Assembly: GCA_003164895.1 (NCBI GenBank)
Contig: PLUL01000011.1
Location: forward strand, 1-50,024
Origin: Bacteroidota bacterium
GTDB taxonomy: Bacteria; Bacteroidota; Bacteroidia; Palsa-948
Direction of reading: 5' to 3'
Length of the DNA stretch: 50,024 bases
Position numbers and translations under genes: made by a program. The first letter of the stretch is position 1; the number at the start of each line of letters is the position of its first letter. Positions 49,857-50,024 of this stretch are shown here, one piece after another. The notes beneath the pieces were generated by a model. That model had not been told where the DNA came from. It saw only the letters and a program-made list of their open reading frames with translations, and searched no databases.

Positions 49857-50024
49857 ATGAAGGATAAAAAAATTGTATTTGATTGGTTGCCGCATTTTGC
49901 TATTCTCGCCAAAGACAGGGAGATACAAACACAGAAAACAAAAAACTCCGCAGAAGCGGAGTATAAAAAAGGGGATGAGAAAAAAGAACTTCTCACTATG
50001 TACGGCTATCTTCATCTTGCGCGA
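49857..50024 (+). pseudogene. 3' fragment of a second recombinase copy, opposite strand, cut by window end
   Basis: From ATG 49857 the frame is open to the last base (56 codons). It repeats exactly the last 48 shared residues of the recombinase (KDKKIVFDWLPHF ... ELLTMY), then continues with a different tail, GYLHLAR, instead of RRRESNSYRC. Upstream there is no recombinase sequence, so this is a gene fragment in the present orientation. An inversion across the repeats would make it the end of the full gene. Confidence 0.75.
49858..50003. repeat. 146-bp perfect inverted repeat, right copy
   Basis: Exact reverse complement of 47808..47953, compared base by base. Only 21 unique bases follow before the window ends. 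Confidence 0.95.

Overview
The window looks like a chromosome segment of an AT-rich Bacteroidota bacterium, probably an uncultured one. Three things point that way. Five type IX secretion (T9SS) proteins are present: PorZ, GldJ, a PorP/SprF protein, PorU and PorV. Many genes are preceded by the Bacteroidota -7 promoter element TAnnTTTG (two with a TTTG exactly 19 nt upstream) rather than by Shine-Dalgarno sites. Families typical of the phylum also occur (DUF4286, DUF4907, the two-domain Mrp without CxxC). I cannot place it to genus.

Layout. 1-5.2 kb: no gene seen in 1-248, then a small secreted protein, a single-domain response regulator, a 7TM/PAS/PAS histidine kinase coupled to a LuxR-type regulator, then a decayed receiver-domain pseudogene and a transposase stub. 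5.2-11 kb (minus strand): nuoA-nuoB-nuoC-[DUF4139 protein]-nuoD followed by aspartate kinase. 11.2-12.4 kb: a small conserved protein, queG and tRNA-Arg(UCG). 12.5-21.5 kb: porZ, an M1 aminopeptidase lipoprotein, a charged bipartite protein, anmK, an acyl-CoA dehydrogenase and murF. 21.5-29.7 kb: the T9SS block, porP-gldJ-(murF) on the minus strand and divergent porU-porV on the plus strand. 29.7-38.2 kb: ispF, DUF4286, rsmA, a DUF4907 lipoprotein, two TPM-domain proteins with lemA, an nfu/mrp iron-sulfur pair around an orphan membrane protein, tag and dxs. 38.3-43.6 kb: a cupin, ilvE, guaB, an orphan membrane protein and fahA. 43.6-47.5 kb (minus strand): ppk1-ppx, sixA and a Lys/Ala-rich exported peptide. 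47.7-50.0 kb: tRNA-Leu(CAA) with a serine recombinase gene whose 3' end runs antisense into the tRNA.

How genes work together. PorU (sortase) with PorV and PorZ handles T9SS cargo at the outer membrane, while GldJ and PorP/SprF belong to the export/gliding machinery. NuoABCD form the quinone-side peripheral arm and connecting part of complex I; nuoE-N must lie elsewhere. Ppk1 and Ppx make and break polyphosphate. AnmK and MurF recycle and build peptidoglycan. IspF and Dxs are two steps of the MEP isoprenoid pathway.

The most unusual region is the right end. A perfect 146-bp inverted repeat (47808..47953 and 49858..50003) flanks the serine recombinase. The repeat contains the last 48 codons of the recombinase plus the tRNA terminator, so inversion of the 1.9-kb interior would leave the recombinase intact but swap its C-terminal tail. 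Between the recombinase start and the right repeat lies about 400 bp of nested palindromes. A biological invertible unit, two opposed element ends and an assembly artefact at a contig end are all possible.
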